64,000 nucleotides of DNA, from assembly GCA_910579135.1 (NCBI GenBank), contig CAJTTM010000012.1, positions 7,420 to 71,419 of the forward strand. Reading direction: 5' to 3'. Each line of letters starts with the position of its first letter. Positions within the stretch are counted from its first letter, which is position 1. The stretch is from an uncultured Erysipelotrichales bacterium. Lineage in GTDB: Bacteria > Bacillota_I > Bacilli_A > Erysipelotrichales > Coprobacillaceae. Under the pieces are notes generated by a model. The model made no database searches, had not been told where the DNA came from, and worked only from the letters and a program-made list of their open reading frames with translations. Position numbers and translations under genes: made by a program. Shown here one piece after another: positions 25,215 to 33,438 of this stretch.

Positions 25215-26273
25215 TTATAAATATCTTTTTAAAGATTCAACAATCTCTTTTTCATAATTATAAATATCATCAATTGAATTTATATCGTATCTGATTGATT
25301 TTTTATTTTCATCTGGTATAAAAATATGATTGTTTCTTGTATTTAGATTAATTCTAATAATCCATTTTCTTATATTGTTATCTAAAAGTATTCCAAAATA
25401 GCTTTCAGTATCTTTGTATGTTATTCTTTGAGGTTCAACTTCTTTTCTTAAAAGTGATTTAACAATAGCAAAAGAATTAAGTTCATCTATAGTAGTTACG
25501 ATTTTATTTTGTTCTTCAGATATTTCCTCTTGTTCGTTTTCCTCTTCTTTTTCATTTTCATCATTATTAAGGGTTTCTTTGAATTTTGTAGACATTTTTT
25601 CATTGATTAATTGATTCATAGCACGTTTAGTAATAGGTTTAAATTTATCAATAATCTTTTGATTTTTAACTCCATCATAAACTCCCATATTCAAAAGCAA
25701 TCTAACAAAATCGTCAGAAGGGTTTTCTAATAATTGTTTGAAAGCTATTTTTGTTAAATTTAAATATTTTAAATCATTTGCAGTATTGAGTATATTATCA
25801 ATATCTAAATTGTTTTTTATAAATTTTTCAACATATGTAATAGACTGTTCTGTTAAATTTTCCATGTCTAGAATGTAAAATGGTTTTTTATCCATGACAT
25901 TTGGTTGATCTAAATCACTAAAAAATTTATATATTATTCCATTTGTTAGAATTGCAAAACGTGATTTGGTAGTTCCAAAATATCTAAATAGTTGAGAATC
26001 ATGTTTTTTTAAATCATCACTACATGGTTTGGCCTCAATTAGGATAATAGGTTCGTTATCTTTTAAAATAGCCCAATCAACTTTTTCACCTTTTTTAATA
26101 CCTACATCTGCTGTAAATTCAGGTACAAATTCTAAGGGGTTAAAAACATCATATCCTAATGCTTGAAAGAAAGGTAGTATTAGCGATTGTTTAGTTGCCT
26201 CTTCAGTTTTAATATTGTCTTTTAATTGTTTTATTCTTTCACTCAAAGAATAAAGTTTTTCATCTAATTCCAT
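25215..26273 (-). CDS. PD-(D/E)xK protein with HsdR-N-like domain
   Basis: A 352-residue protein. The N-terminal 150 residues resemble the N-terminal nuclease domain of type I restriction HsdR: ATKQSLILPFFQALGYD, FVPEFTADVG, then Asp66 (KVDWAI) and Glu80-x-Lys82 (LIEAK). No helicase motifs follow. Residues 235-255 are a glutamate-rich linker, and a 100-residue C-terminal domain may sense a ligand. Such stand-alone proteins are common in prophage immunity regions, and a role against competing phages is an inference. Confidence 0.72.
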   Translation of the reverse strand: MELDEKLYSLSERIKQLKDNIKTEEATKQSLILPFFQALGYDVFNPLEFVPEFTADVGIKKGEKVDWAILKDNEPIILIEAKPCSDDLKKHDSQLFRYFGTTKSRFAILTNGIIYKFFSDLDQPNVMDKKPFYILDMENLTEQSITYVEKFIKNNLDIDNILNTANDLKYLNLTKIAFKQLLENPSDDFVRLLLNMGVYDGVKNQKIIDKFKPITKRAMNQLINEKMSTKFKETLNNDENEKEEENEQEEISEEQNKIVTTIDELNSFAIVKSLLRKEVEPQRITYKDTESYFGILLDNNIRKWIIRINLNTRNNHIFIPDENKKSIRYDINSIDDIYNYEKEIVESLKRYL

Positions 26274-26321
26274 TGTTCATTCCTCATTTCTTAATTTATT
26301 ATAAACACTGATTTAGTGTGT

Positions 26322-26603
26322 TTACCAAATATAATTTGTTTGTAATTCTCTTATAAAATAATTAACTTCTTTTTCACATTTTTCTTCATATCCTTTTGAA
26401 CAAGAAAAATGATTTTCAAAGATATGTATCATTTCATGAACTAAAGTTTCTTGTTGCTGAATATAAGAACATCTTGAATTGATTATAACTAAATATTCAT
26501 AACCATTATAATAGGCAAATCCTTTTACATATCCAGCTAAATTTTCATACTTTAAATTAATGTTATTCCATTGTAAAAAATCTTCAAAATTCAATTTAAT
26601 CAC
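26322..26603 (-). CDS. immA: ImmA/IrrE-family metallopeptidase
   Basis: Ninety-three residues with the zinc motif HEMIH (His56, Glu57, His60). In ICEBs1-type elements ImmA cleaves the repressor ImmR encoded next to it. Here the repressor gene ends only three bases upstream, the same arrangement. It is shorter than ICEBs1 ImmA. Confidence 0.8.
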   Translation of the reverse strand: MIKLNFEDFLQWNNINLKYENLAGYVKGFAYYNGYEYLVIINSRCSYIQQQETLVHEMIHIFENHFSCSKGYEEKCEKEVNYFIRELQTNYIW

Positions 26604-26606
26604 ACC

Positions 26607-27056
26607 TTACTTAGTTTCTTTATTAAATGTGTCAATAATTTTTAATATTTGTGCTAAGTCTTGTGGCTCTAACTTTCTTGCTTTATCAAATAACAATACT
26701 AATTGATCATTAGAGTGTATTTCGTTGTATAATTCTAATAGATCTGGATCATTTTTTTCTAAATAGTTTACATTTTCTATATAACTACCAAGACTATCGT
26801 TTTCTGTATTGAATTTGACATTTTCTTCTGCTTCTTTTATCAATTCATTAACATTAATGCTTAGAGCTGAACAAATAATAGTTAATGTTTCAATGTCTAT
26901 TCGAGATTTTCCATCTTCATATCGTTTGATGGAACTTTTTGTTTTCAAATTACCAATTTTAGAAACCAATTGATCTAAACTGATATTTTGGTTTATTCTT
27001 TCTCTTTTTATAATAGAACCGATTTGTTTATAAAGAAGCATATCTATCTTTGACAT
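26607..27056 (-). CDS. CI/ImmR-like phage repressor
   Basis: A 149-residue protein with an N-terminal XRE helix-turn-helix (IGSIIKRERINQNISLDQLV, then SSIKRYEDGKSRIDIETL) and a C-terminal helical region, without a LexA-like self-cleavage domain. Loss of repression would thus depend on ImmA rather than on autocleavage. It is transcribed away from cro, and operators lie between them. Confidence 0.88.
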   Translation of the reverse strand: MSKIDMLLYKQIGSIIKRERINQNISLDQLVSKIGNLKTKSSIKRYEDGKSRIDIETLTIICSALSINVNELIKEAEENVKFNTENDSLGSYIENVNYLEKNDPDLLELYNEIHSNDQLVLLFDKARKLEPQDLAQILKIIDTFNKETK

Positions 27057-27079
27057 TGTTTCACCCCTTTGTAAATACT

Positions 27080-27107
27080 ATTATATCAAAAAAATGGTAC
27101 AAAACAA
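27080..27107 (-). promoter_or_regulatory. Repressor promoter
   Basis: Minus strand: TTGTTT, 16-base spacer, TATAAT (27080-27085). The TGGTACA half-site at 27095-27101 lies in the spacer, so autoregulation is likely. Confidence 0.6.
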
Positions 27108-27138
27108 TAAAAAAATATAATTTTGTGCCAAAAAAGTG

Positions 27139-27167
27139 TTGATTTATATTTTTTAATGTGGTATTCT
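27139..27167 (+). promoter_or_regulatory. Rightward early (PR-like) promoter
   Basis: TTGATT, 17-base spacer, TATTCT with an extended -10 TG. The predicted start point falls in the operator at 27173-27192. Confidence 0.75.
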
Positions 27168-27172
27168 ATGTG

Positions 27173-27192
27173 TGTGCCATAAAATTGGAACA
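27173..27192. promoter_or_regulatory. Lysogeny operator
   Basis: TGTGCCA-6-TGGAACA is a near-perfect inverted repeat over the PR start point. Related half-sites occur at 27095-27101 (TGGTACA) and 27124-27130 (TGTGCCA). A related but degenerate copy, TGTGCCATAAAAACGGAACG, lies beyond cro at about 27424-27443. These are the likely binding sites of the repressor and Cro. Confidence 0.75.
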
Positions 27193-27206
27193 AAAGAGGT
27201 GATTTA

Positions 27207-27401
27207 ATGACAGAGTATACAGTAGAACAGGCACGAATGCTATCAAAAATATCACAACAAAAAATGAGTGAAATTTTAGAGATTAGTAAAAATTCATACA
27301 TTAATAAAGAAAATGGTACATCAAGATTTTATGTAGATGAAGCGTTAAAATTTTCAAAAGCAGTAGGAATTCCGTTTGATAAAATAAAGTTTGTTATTTA
27401 G
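27207..27401 (+). CDS. Cro-like helix-turn-helix protein
   Basis: Sixty-four residues with an XRE-type fold: TVEQARMLSKISQQKMSEIL, followed by a recognition helix around ISKNSYINKENG. It is divergent from the repressor gene and first in the rightward operon, the usual place of Cro. SD AAGAGGTG. Confidence 0.82.
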   Translation: MTEYTVEQARMLSKISQQKMSEILEISKNSYINKENGTSRFYVDEALKFSKAVGIPFDKIKFVI

Positions 27402-27549
27402 TTCTATTTTTTTTAGATTGAATGTGCCATAAAAACGGAACGTACATTTAAAAATTATTGACAATCATATAGTATCAGATAATTAAGAATTGCGTATTAG
27501 AAAAAATGATTTTGAAGCCTAAAAAACGGAGTTAAAACGAAAAATATTT

Positions 27550-27565
27550 AAAAATGATTTTGAAG
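27550..27565 (+). repeat. Direct repeat AAAAATGATTTTGAAG (second copy)
   Basis: The gap 27402-27598 holds a degenerate operator (27424-27443) and a 16-bp direct repeat at 27502-27517 and 27550-27565, 48 bp apart. No ORF with SD is seen there. Confidence 0.5.
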
Positions 27566-27598
27566 AAACATTCAAAACAGATTAAGGAGTGATTAAAA

Positions 27599-27805
27599 AT
27601 GAATAAAGAAATTCTAGAAGAATTATTGAAATTAATTTCACAATTAAAACCTTATGAGTGGAATAGATTGAAAGTATTTGTAGACAAAAAATATTCTTCT
27701 AAACAAGATAAAACACCAATGCCAAGTTTAGAAGAATTAAAAAAATATTCAAATTTAGATTTTCCATCTATTAAAAATCAACAATCTGAATGTGATAAGG
27801 ACTAA
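27599..27805 (+). CDS. Small phage protein, 68 residues
   Basis: Good SD (AAGGAG). A leucine-rich helix at the N-terminus, then a charged, proline-containing C-terminus with EELKKYSNLDFP. It is early in the rightward operon. No family recognised. Its 3' end overlaps a convergent minus-strand gene. Confidence 0.55.
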   Translation: MNKEILEELLKLISQLKPYEWNRLKVFVDKKYSSKQDKTPMPSLEELKKYSNLDFPSIKNQQSECDKD

Positions 27806-28010
27806 TTCTATAAGAGTGATTATTGTAAATTAGTTCTAAGTAAGGAAATTCATATAAAGTATCTGCTTTTTTTCGTTGAATTGGTGCATAGATATCAGCA
27901 TTTTCTTCCCACCAAATTGCTGGACTTGTATGATGAATACCCATTTTACAATTTGGATCATCATTAAGACAAACCCAGTTACCAATTAGACATGCATATA
28001 TTTTAACCAT
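27771..28010 (-). CDS. Small phage protein rich in Trp, Asn and His, 79 residues
   Basis: The start ATG follows the strong SD AAAGGAGGTG. The sequence contains IGNWVCLNDDPNCKMG, an IWWEENADIYAP segment and a C-terminal YRISPYHIQIV. Two cysteines and a histidine pair may bind metal. It is the only minus-strand gene in the early right operon, so it may be expressed from the prophage. No family assigned. Confidence 0.6.
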   Translation of the reverse strand: MVKIYACLIGNWVCLNDDPNCKMGIHHTSPAIWWEENADIYAPIQRKKADTLYEFPYLELIYNNHSYRISPYHIQIVDF

Positions 28011-28093
28011 GTAAACACCTCCTTTCAGGATGATTATATCACTTATGGAGGTTGATTTTAATGAATTATTCAAAATGATTAGGAGAACGGCAG

Positions 28094-28303
28094 ATGAAAA
28101 ATTTATTTTTAAAAAATCAAGAAGGTAAAATAATGAAAGTTTCTAGCATTTGTATGTGTGATGAATGTCAAAAAAGAAAAATGCCTGAATTATTTCTTGA
28201 AGATATGAATGGCAACTATGCTGATTGTATTAAAGTAAGTGATCTATTTGGTAGTGAGTATCAGTTGAGTAATGATTTAGATGAATTATTCAAAAGTGAT
28301 TAG
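28094..28303 (+). CDS. Small phage protein with a CxxC motif, 69 residues
   Basis: SD AGGAG upstream. Cysteines in ICMCDECQKRK suggest a zinc-knuckle-like start; the C-terminus is DELFKSD. The sequence at its 3' end (about 28276-28308) is nearly repeated just upstream of its start (28052-28083), as if a tandem copy had been lost. Confidence 0.55.
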   Translation: MKNLFLKNQEGKIMKVSSICMCDECQKRKMPELFLEDMNGNYADCIKVSDLFGSEYQLSNDLDELFKSD

Positions 28304-28313
28304 GAGGTAGAGT

Positions 28314-28436
28314 ATGAAAGTATTAAAAGAAATTATTTTTTGGTGGATTTTAATGGATGATATTTTACTTGTTGTTTCTAAAAAATGGCGTAAAGAAAGA
28401 ATTTCTTATTTGAAAAGACTAGATAAGAAATCCTGA
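28314..28436 (+). CDS. Tiny phage protein, 40 residues
   Basis: ATG after TAGGAGG. A hydrophobic N-terminal half (IIFWWILMDDILLVV) and a basic C-terminal half (KKWRKERISYLKR). A single membrane helix is likely. Function unknown. Confidence 0.5.
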   Translation: MKVLKEIIFWWILMDDILLVVSKKWRKERISYLKRLDKKS

Positions 28437-28568
28437 ATAAATTTGTCATCACCTCCTTTCATGCAAGGTTATTCTGGGCAGCTTTTAATGAAATTAGTGT
28501 ACTGCTTTGAGGAGGTGAATGAAGTAATGATTTAGATTTTATAGTCATATTATGTAAGGGAGGGAAAA

Positions 28569-28733
28569 ATGGAAAAGAAACATGTAAAAAAATTTGAATA
28601 TGAACATGGAACAGCATTTGTTCATTATGATGAATTACCAACACAAGAAGTGTGGGAGAAAGTTTGTAATATTATTTGGAGTGGTTATGAAAAACAAAAA
28701 ATCGACTTGGCAGAGTCGATTAGTAAAAATTAA
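28569..28733 (+). CDS. Small phage protein, 54 residues
   Basis: SD AGGGAGGG. It contains KKFEYEHGTAFVHYDELPTQ and a C-terminal helix; soluble. The region before it (28437-28568) has no supported ORF, only an inverted repeat ACCTCC/GGAGGT. Confidence 0.5.
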   Translation: MEKKHVKKFEYEHGTAFVHYDELPTQEVWEKVCNIIWSGYEKQKIDLAESISKN

Positions 28734-28786
28734 ATAACAAAATTTAATCACCTATATTATAGGTGGTTGGGAAGGAAAAATCAAGT

Positions 28787-28948
28787 ATGAAAAGATTAAG
28801 TGATAGAGGAATTGAAACAATAATGGTTATTGCGTTTTTAATAGCTTCCATTATTGCAATTGTTGTAGTTAACAATATGCAAGAAAAACAAATCCAAGAA
28901 TGGCAGAAAGAACAAGGAATTAAAATAGAAGTGGTAGAAAATGAATAG
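28787..28948 (+). CDS. Single-span membrane protein, 53 residues
   Basis: ATG 28787 with SD GAAGGA; an upstream GTG lies before the SD. One membrane helix (IMVIAFLIASIIAIVVV), then a charged cytoplasmic or outer tail. Overlaps the next gene by eight bases. Confidence 0.5.
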   Translation: MKRLSDRGIETIMVIAFLIASIIAIVVVNNMQEKQIQEWQKEQGIKIEVVENE

Positions 28949-29183
28949 AGATCAATTTGTACAGTTACATAGTACATATGAAAGTATTGAAGAAGTAGAA
29001 GATTTAATTTCTTGTTTAAAGGAATCTAGAGATTATCTTAATGATAATGTAGGAGATACTCCTTTACTTTCTTCAAAGATACCAACTTACAATGATATTA
29101 TGCATGCATTTAATGTAGCAATTAAAAATTTAGAAGATGAAGAAATGTACTTGAAAAGTATGTTTATAACGGAGGGAATATAA
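28941..29183 (+). CDS. Phage early protein of unknown function, 80 residues
   Basis: Helical and acidic, with ESIEEVEDLISCLKES. It overlaps the preceding gene and abuts the ATPase gene, so it belongs to the recombination operon. No family recognised. Confidence 0.55.
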   Translation: MNRDQFVQLHSTYESIEEVEDLISCLKESRDYLNDNVGDTPLLSSKIPTYNDIMHAFNVAIKNLEDEEMYLKSMFITEGI

Positions 29184-29852
29184 ATGGGATTAGCAACTTT
29201 AGTTTTAGGAGAAAGTGGAAGTGGTAAATCCACTTCTTTAAGAAATTTTGAAAGAAATGAAATATTAGTATTTAATACAGCAGATAAAGTTTTACCGTTT
29301 AGAAAAAAGTTAAATGTAATTAATTTAAGAAAAGCTAGTTATTCAGAGCGTTATCATTTAATCAAAAAATATATTTCAAAACATCAAGATAAGTGTAAGG
29401 TATTTGTGATAGACGATAGCCAGTATTTAATGGCTTTTGAAATGTTTGATAGAGCTAAGGAAACTGGATATAACAAATTCACAGATATTGCTTTAGATTT
29501 TAAGAACTTATTGGATTTTATACAAACATCAACAAATGAAGATGTAACAGTTTACTTGTTGCATCATACTGAATTAAATGAAGTTGGGAAAATCAAAGCT
29601 AAAACAAGCGGAAAAATGATTGATAACCAATTAACACTAGAAGGATTATTTTCTATTGTTCTTATGACAAGGGCATATGATGGGAACTTTAAATTTTTAA
29701 CACAAAGTGATGGATTGGATCCTGTTAAAACACCATTAGAAATGTTTACTGAAAAAGAGATTGATAATGATCTAAAATCAGTAGACAAAATTATTCGTGA
29801 ATATTATGAAATGCCTTTACCATACAAAGAAGAAAGTGAGGAAGCTGAATAA
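29184..29852 (+). CDS. RecA-like phage ATPase (Sak4-type)
   Basis: A 222-residue ATPase with Walker A GESGSGKST (residues 9-17), Walker B VFVIDD (73-78), and sensor-like LLHHTE. Size and neighbours (Gp157, DUF669) fit Sak4-type single-strand annealing/recombination ATPases of Firmicutes phages. It probably acts with the DUF669 protein in homologous recombination or replication of the phage genome. SD GGAGGG. Confidence 0.8.
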   Translation: MGLATLVLGESGSGKSTSLRNFERNEILVFNTADKVLPFRKKLNVINLRKASYSERYHLIKKYISKHQDKCKVFVIDDSQYLMAFEMFDRAKETGYNKFTDIALDFKNLLDFIQTSTNEDVTVYLLHHTELNEVGKIKAKTSGKMIDNQLTLEGLFSIVLMTRAYDGNFKFLTQSDGLDPVKTPLEMFTEKEIDNDLKSVDKIIREYYEMPLPYKEESEEAE

Positions 29853-30337
29853 TGAATTTATATGAAATCAATTCACAGATAGAAAATTTTGAATTTAAGA
29901 TTGATGAGGAAACTGGTGAAGTTCTTAATATGAATGAGCTTAATGAACTTAAGATGTCAAAAGACGAAAAGATAGAGAACATTGCTTTATGGATTAAAAA
30001 TTTAAAGTCAGATGAGAAAGCGTTAGATGATGAAATCAAGACTTTACAAGCTCGTAAAAAATCAAAGAAGAGCAAGATTGATAATTTATCGTCTTACTTG
30101 GAAAGTGTCTTAAATGGCTCTAAATTTGATAAAACAAGAGTATCTATTAGCTTTAGAAAGAGTTCATCAGTTGTTATTGATGATGAAAAGGGATTTATTG
30201 ATGTGTTTAGTGAAACTGATATGGTTAGTCAAACTGTTAAGATGTCAATAAATAAAAAAGCAGTCAAAGAATATTTGAAAGATAATATTTCAGCATATGC
30301 ACATATAGAAGAAAAACAAAATATACAAATTAAATAG
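29852..30337 (+). CDS. Gp157-family protein
   Basis: A 161-residue helical protein with MSKDEKIENIALWIKNLKSD and a long lysine-rich coiled coil, the pattern of the siphovirus Gp157 family. The family is linked to phage recombination operons and to phage-resistance phenotypes in Streptococcus; the mechanism is unclear. Start overlaps the ATPase stop (TAATG). Confidence 0.8.
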   Translation: MNLYEINSQIENFEFKIDEETGEVLNMNELNELKMSKDEKIENIALWIKNLKSDEKALDDEIKTLQARKKSKKSKIDNLSSYLESVLNGSKFDKTRVSISFRKSSSVVIDDEKGFIDVFSETDMVSQTVKMSINKKAVKEYLKDNISAYAHIEEKQNIQIK

Positions 30338-30349
30338 GAGGAACAGAAA

Positions 30350-30910
30350 ATGAGAAAATATCAAGGATGGGAAAGTGTAGAAGAAAGTGGGAATTTTGAT
30401 TCTATTAAACCAGGTGGTTATGTTGCAGTTATTAAAAATATTGAAGATGATTCAGATAAGGAATATTTAAGAATTTCTTATGATATAGCAGAGGGAAAAT
30501 TTAAAAATTATTACATGGGTTTATACAACTCTCAAAACTTTTGGGGAGGTAATTTCTTTAGATCATACAAAGAAAGTACTATTGGCTTCTTTAAAGGTTT
30601 TATTACAGCTATTGAAAAATCTAATCCAGCATATAGATGGGATTGGAATGAACAAGGATTAAAAGGAAAGTTAATAGGTATTGTGTTGCAGGAAGAGGAA
30701 TATATTCCACAACAAGGTAAATATGCAGGTCAAGTTAGAACACGTTTAATTGCACAAGAAGTTCACTCTGTAGATAAGATCCGTAAAGGGGAATATACAG
30801 TTAAAGAAAAGAAATCATTAGTTCAAAATCAAAATACACAATCTCAAAACACAAGCTCATTTGCAGACAGTCAATCTTTTAATATTGGTGAAGATGATAT
30901 TCAATTCTAA
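30350..30910 (+). CDS. DUF669-type protein, likely ssDNA-binding
   Basis: A 186-residue protein starting with KYQGWESVEESGNFDSI, with KPGGYVAVIKNIED and a glutamine/asparagine-rich tail ending in an acidic segment (GEDDIQF). An acidic tip after a disordered tail resembles SSB proteins. DUF669 proteins lie beside Sak4-like ATPases in many phages. Confidence 0.75.
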   Translation: MRKYQGWESVEESGNFDSIKPGGYVAVIKNIEDDSDKEYLRISYDIAEGKFKNYYMGLYNSQNFWGGNFFRSYKESTIGFFKGFITAIEKSNPAYRWDWNEQGLKGKLIGIVLQEEEYIPQQGKYAGQVRTRLIAQEVHSVDKIRKGEYTVKEKKSLVQNQNTQSQNTSSFADSQSFNIGEDDIQF

Positions 30911-30912
30911 TT

Positions 30913-31377
30913 ATGGAAATATTAATTGATACAAGAGAAAAACCTAATGCAATAGGTAAAATTATTAAGCAATTTGAAGAGAATAATATTAAATATGCAC
31001 GTTCTAAGCTATTTGTAGGGGACTATATGTCCCTTGCGAATGCTAGATTTGTTATTGACAGGAAACAAGATTTACAAGAATTGTGTGGTAATGTCTGCCA
31101 GCAACATCAGAGGTTTAAGGCAGAGCTTCAAAGGGCTAATGAATTAGGTATCAAGGTTTGTATTTTGGTTGAACATGGAGGAAATATAAGCTGTCTAGAG
31201 GATGTTAAAGGTTGGATTAATCCAAGATTAAAGAAGAGCCCAAAAGCAACAAAAGGAGAGACTCTATACAAAATTCTAGATACATTAAGTTGGAATTATA
31301 ATGTTGATTTTGAATTTTGCAAAAAAGGTGAGACAGGATTGAAAATAATTGAACTCTTAAAAAAGAATGGTGGTTAG
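30913..31377 (+). CDS. ERCC4/XPF-family nuclease
   Basis: A 154-residue stand-alone ERCC4 domain: DTREK (6-10), GDY (36-38) and DRK (49-51) correspond to the GD-x(n)-ERK-xxxD active site, with Asp in place of the usual Glu. It probably cuts branched or flap DNA in phage recombination. Confidence 0.82.
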   Translation: MEILIDTREKPNAIGKIIKQFEENNIKYARSKLFVGDYMSLANARFVIDRKQDLQELCGNVCQQHQRFKAELQRANELGIKVCILVEHGGNISCLEDVKGWINPRLKKSPKATKGETLYKILDTLSWNYNVDFEFCKKGETGLKIIELLKKNGG

Positions 31378-31378
31378 T

Positions 31379-32188
31379 ATGTCATTATCAGATTTTATTG
31401 ATAAAAGTAGTGGATACATCCCTTTATGGAGAGATGGCTGGGAAGATTGGGACTGGTATTATGATGATAACACGAAAAACGTGTTCATTCACTGCTATAG
31501 AAGAGCAGGATATAGAGATAGAAGTTATCAAGGAGTCAGATTAAAAAAAGGTTCATTTGTGACATCTAGAAGTCAAATTGCAAGAGAATTAAAGATAAGT
31601 GAACAAAATGTTAGAACCGCATTAAAAAAACTAGTATCAACCAACGATATTTTAGTTGAAACAAGCCGAAAAGGTACGATTATAACAGTAAAAAACTATG
31701 ATTACCTTGTTAATACAAAACTAACAGTTAACCAACACCTAACCAACAGCCAACCAACACCTAACCAACCATTAACCAGTAACCAACCAACGGCTAACCA
31801 ACAGCTAACCACTAACAATAAAGAAAAGAAAGAAAAGAATGTTGTTACGCAAAACAGCGTAACCAACTACACCGACGACTTTTTGGAATTTTGGGAAGCA
31901 TACAAAAAGAAAAGAGATAAAATGAGTACTTTTGAATACTGGCAAACAATGGATGTTAATGATGGGTTGTTGAAAGATATTATCAAAGGTGCAGAAGAAT
32001 ACTCTAAAACATTTCAAGGAAATAGTACATACATGAAATATCCAAGAACTTTCTTAATAGATGAAATGTGGAAAGAATTTATAGAAGAATCAAGAAATGA
32101 AGAAAATGAAGTGTTGAAAGAAAAGGAAAAGAATTTAGAGTATTTTAAAAAAATGGGTGTAGTTGATGATGAAGGAAATATTTTATGA
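31379..32188 (+). CDS. Replication initiator / DnaD-like protein
   Basis: About 269 residues from ATG 31379 (an ATG at 31367 with poorer spacing is in frame). The N-terminal domain contains a winged helix (VTSRSQIARELKISEQNVRT). A Thr/Asn/Gln/Pro-rich linker (about residues 115-150) is encoded by the iteron region. The C-terminal domain (FLEFWEAYKKKRDKMSTFEY) resembles DnaD/replisome-organiser ends. It would bind the origin and load the helicase encoded next. Confidence 0.78.
   Translation: MSLSDFIDKSSGYIPLWRDGWEDWDWYYDDNTKNVFIHCYRRAGYRDRSYQGVRLKKGSFVTSRSQIARELKISEQNVRTALKKLVSTNDILVETSRKGTIITVKNYDYLVNTKLTVNQHLTNSQPTPNQPLTSNQPTANQQLTTNNKEKKEKNVVTQNSVTNYTDDFLEFWEAYKKKRDKMSTFEYWQTMDVNDGLLKDIIKGAEEYSKTFQGNSTYMKYPRTFLIDEMWKEFIEESRNEENEVLKEKEKNLEYFKKMGVVDDEGNIL
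31730..31802 (+). other. Putative phage replication origin: iterons inside the initiator gene
   Basis: AACCAAC occurs at 31730, 31741, 31752 and 31763 (exact 11-bp steps), then at 31781 and 31796. Because 11 is not a multiple of three, the copies are read in different frames, so the periodicity belongs to the DNA and not the protein. A purine/A-rich stretch follows (31813-31845). This parallels the origin within lambda gene O. Confidence 0.7.
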
Positions 32189-33438
32189 TACCTTTGGATA
32201 AGAGAAAAGAATGGGATAGTCTGACTCCTATAGAATGGAATGAGATTAGACTGTTGGGTATATTATCACATTTTCCTAAGATGATTGATAAGTTGAATTT
32301 TGATAGTGAGTACTTTTCAAATCCATTGCATGGAAAATTATTTAATGTTTTAAAGGAGTATGGAATGGATCCAAACAAAATTCCGTTTGTACTTCATAAA
32401 GAATATGCTAACTATCTGGTAGATATATATTGTCAAAATTGTTTTGATGATGGAGCTGATGTCATGGCTCTTGGATATGCTAAAAACATTCTTGAAGAAT
32501 ATAAAACAAAAGAAATGAAAGAACTTGATGATAGATTACATCTTGGACTTATTGGTAGTGATGAATACTATTTAGAATTAACGAAAGTCAAAAATCTAAC
32601 TTGTGAACCTCAAATAGATGAATTAACTGATGAATTGATTGATGAAATGGTGAGTGATGATAGTAAAGGACTTACAATAGACAGGTTCAAATTATTATCA
32701 AGTTCTTTAAAAATAGAAATGACAGATATAATCACAGTAGCAGCAACAAGTGGATTTGGGAAATCAGCATTCTTACTTAATCTATATCAGGCATTGTCAC
32801 AAGATAAAAATACGTTATGTAAATGCCAGTATTATAATCTGGAGGTTGCTCCTAAGACAATGATTAAAAGACTTTTAGCAATCACTAGTGATGTTGTCAT
32901 GGATGATTTTAATAGAACTAATTTGCATAAAGGTTTTTATGTTAATGCAAAGATGAAAATACAAAATGATTCTTTTATTAATAGTGGTTCTATTACTTTA
33001 GAAGAGTTGAAAGCAAAGGTTTTGAATAATATTGATGAAGATAAAATTAATATTATTTTTATAGATCATATAGGACTTCTTGGATTGAATGATAAAGTAT
33101 ATAACACAAATGAATATAGCAGAATCACTTATTGTATGAAAGAAATAAGAAGTATGGCATTGGATAATAATTTGATAGTGTTTATTGCTTCACAATTTGA
33201 TAGAAGTTCAATAAAGAGTGACAATTTAACAATGAGCAGTTTAAAGAGTTCTGGAGAAATAGAAAATTCTAGTACTCATGTACTTTTGTTGAAAGAAAGT
33301 AAGGAAAGAGAAACTTCTGATAAAAGCATATATCAGGAAGTGATGATTGATATTGTAAAAAACAGAAATGGTCAACTTAGGAAATTAGATCATTATACAT
33401 TTGTGAAAGAGAAGCAAAGATTTAATGAAAAACTATAA
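32185..33438 (+). CDS. DnaB-like replicative helicase
   Basis: A 417-residue protein with an N-terminal helical domain and a RecA-fold domain. Walker A is AATSGFGKSAF (around residue 190), and Walker B lies in NIIFIDHIGLLG. It continues with VFIASQFDRSS and a C-terminal VKNRNG arginine-finger-like segment. It unwinds DNA at the phage fork. Start overlaps the initiator stop. Confidence 0.88.
   Translation: MIPLDKRKEWDSLTPIEWNEIRLLGILSHFPKMIDKLNFDSEYFSNPLHGKLFNVLKEYGMDPNKIPFVLHKEYANYLVDIYCQNCFDDGADVMALGYAKNILEEYKTKEMKELDDRLHLGLIGSDEYYLELTKVKNLTCEPQIDELTDELIDEMVSDDSKGLTIDRFKLLSSSLKIEMTDIITVAATSGFGKSAFLLNLYQALSQDKNTLCKCQYYNLEVAPKTMIKRLLAITSDVVMDDFNRTNLHKGFYVNAKMKIQNDSFINSGSITLEELKAKVLNNIDEDKINIIFIDHIGLLGLNDKVYNTNEYSRITYCMKEIRSMALDNNLIVFIASQFDRSSIKSDNLTMSSLKSSGEIENSSTHVLLLKESKERETSDKSIYQEVMIDIVKNRNGQLRKLDHYTFVKEKQRFNEKL

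Noticed and set aside
31730..31813. AACCAAC repeats as a protein-level repeat
   Set aside because: The 11-bp period moves through all reading frames, so the repeat is a DNA feature.
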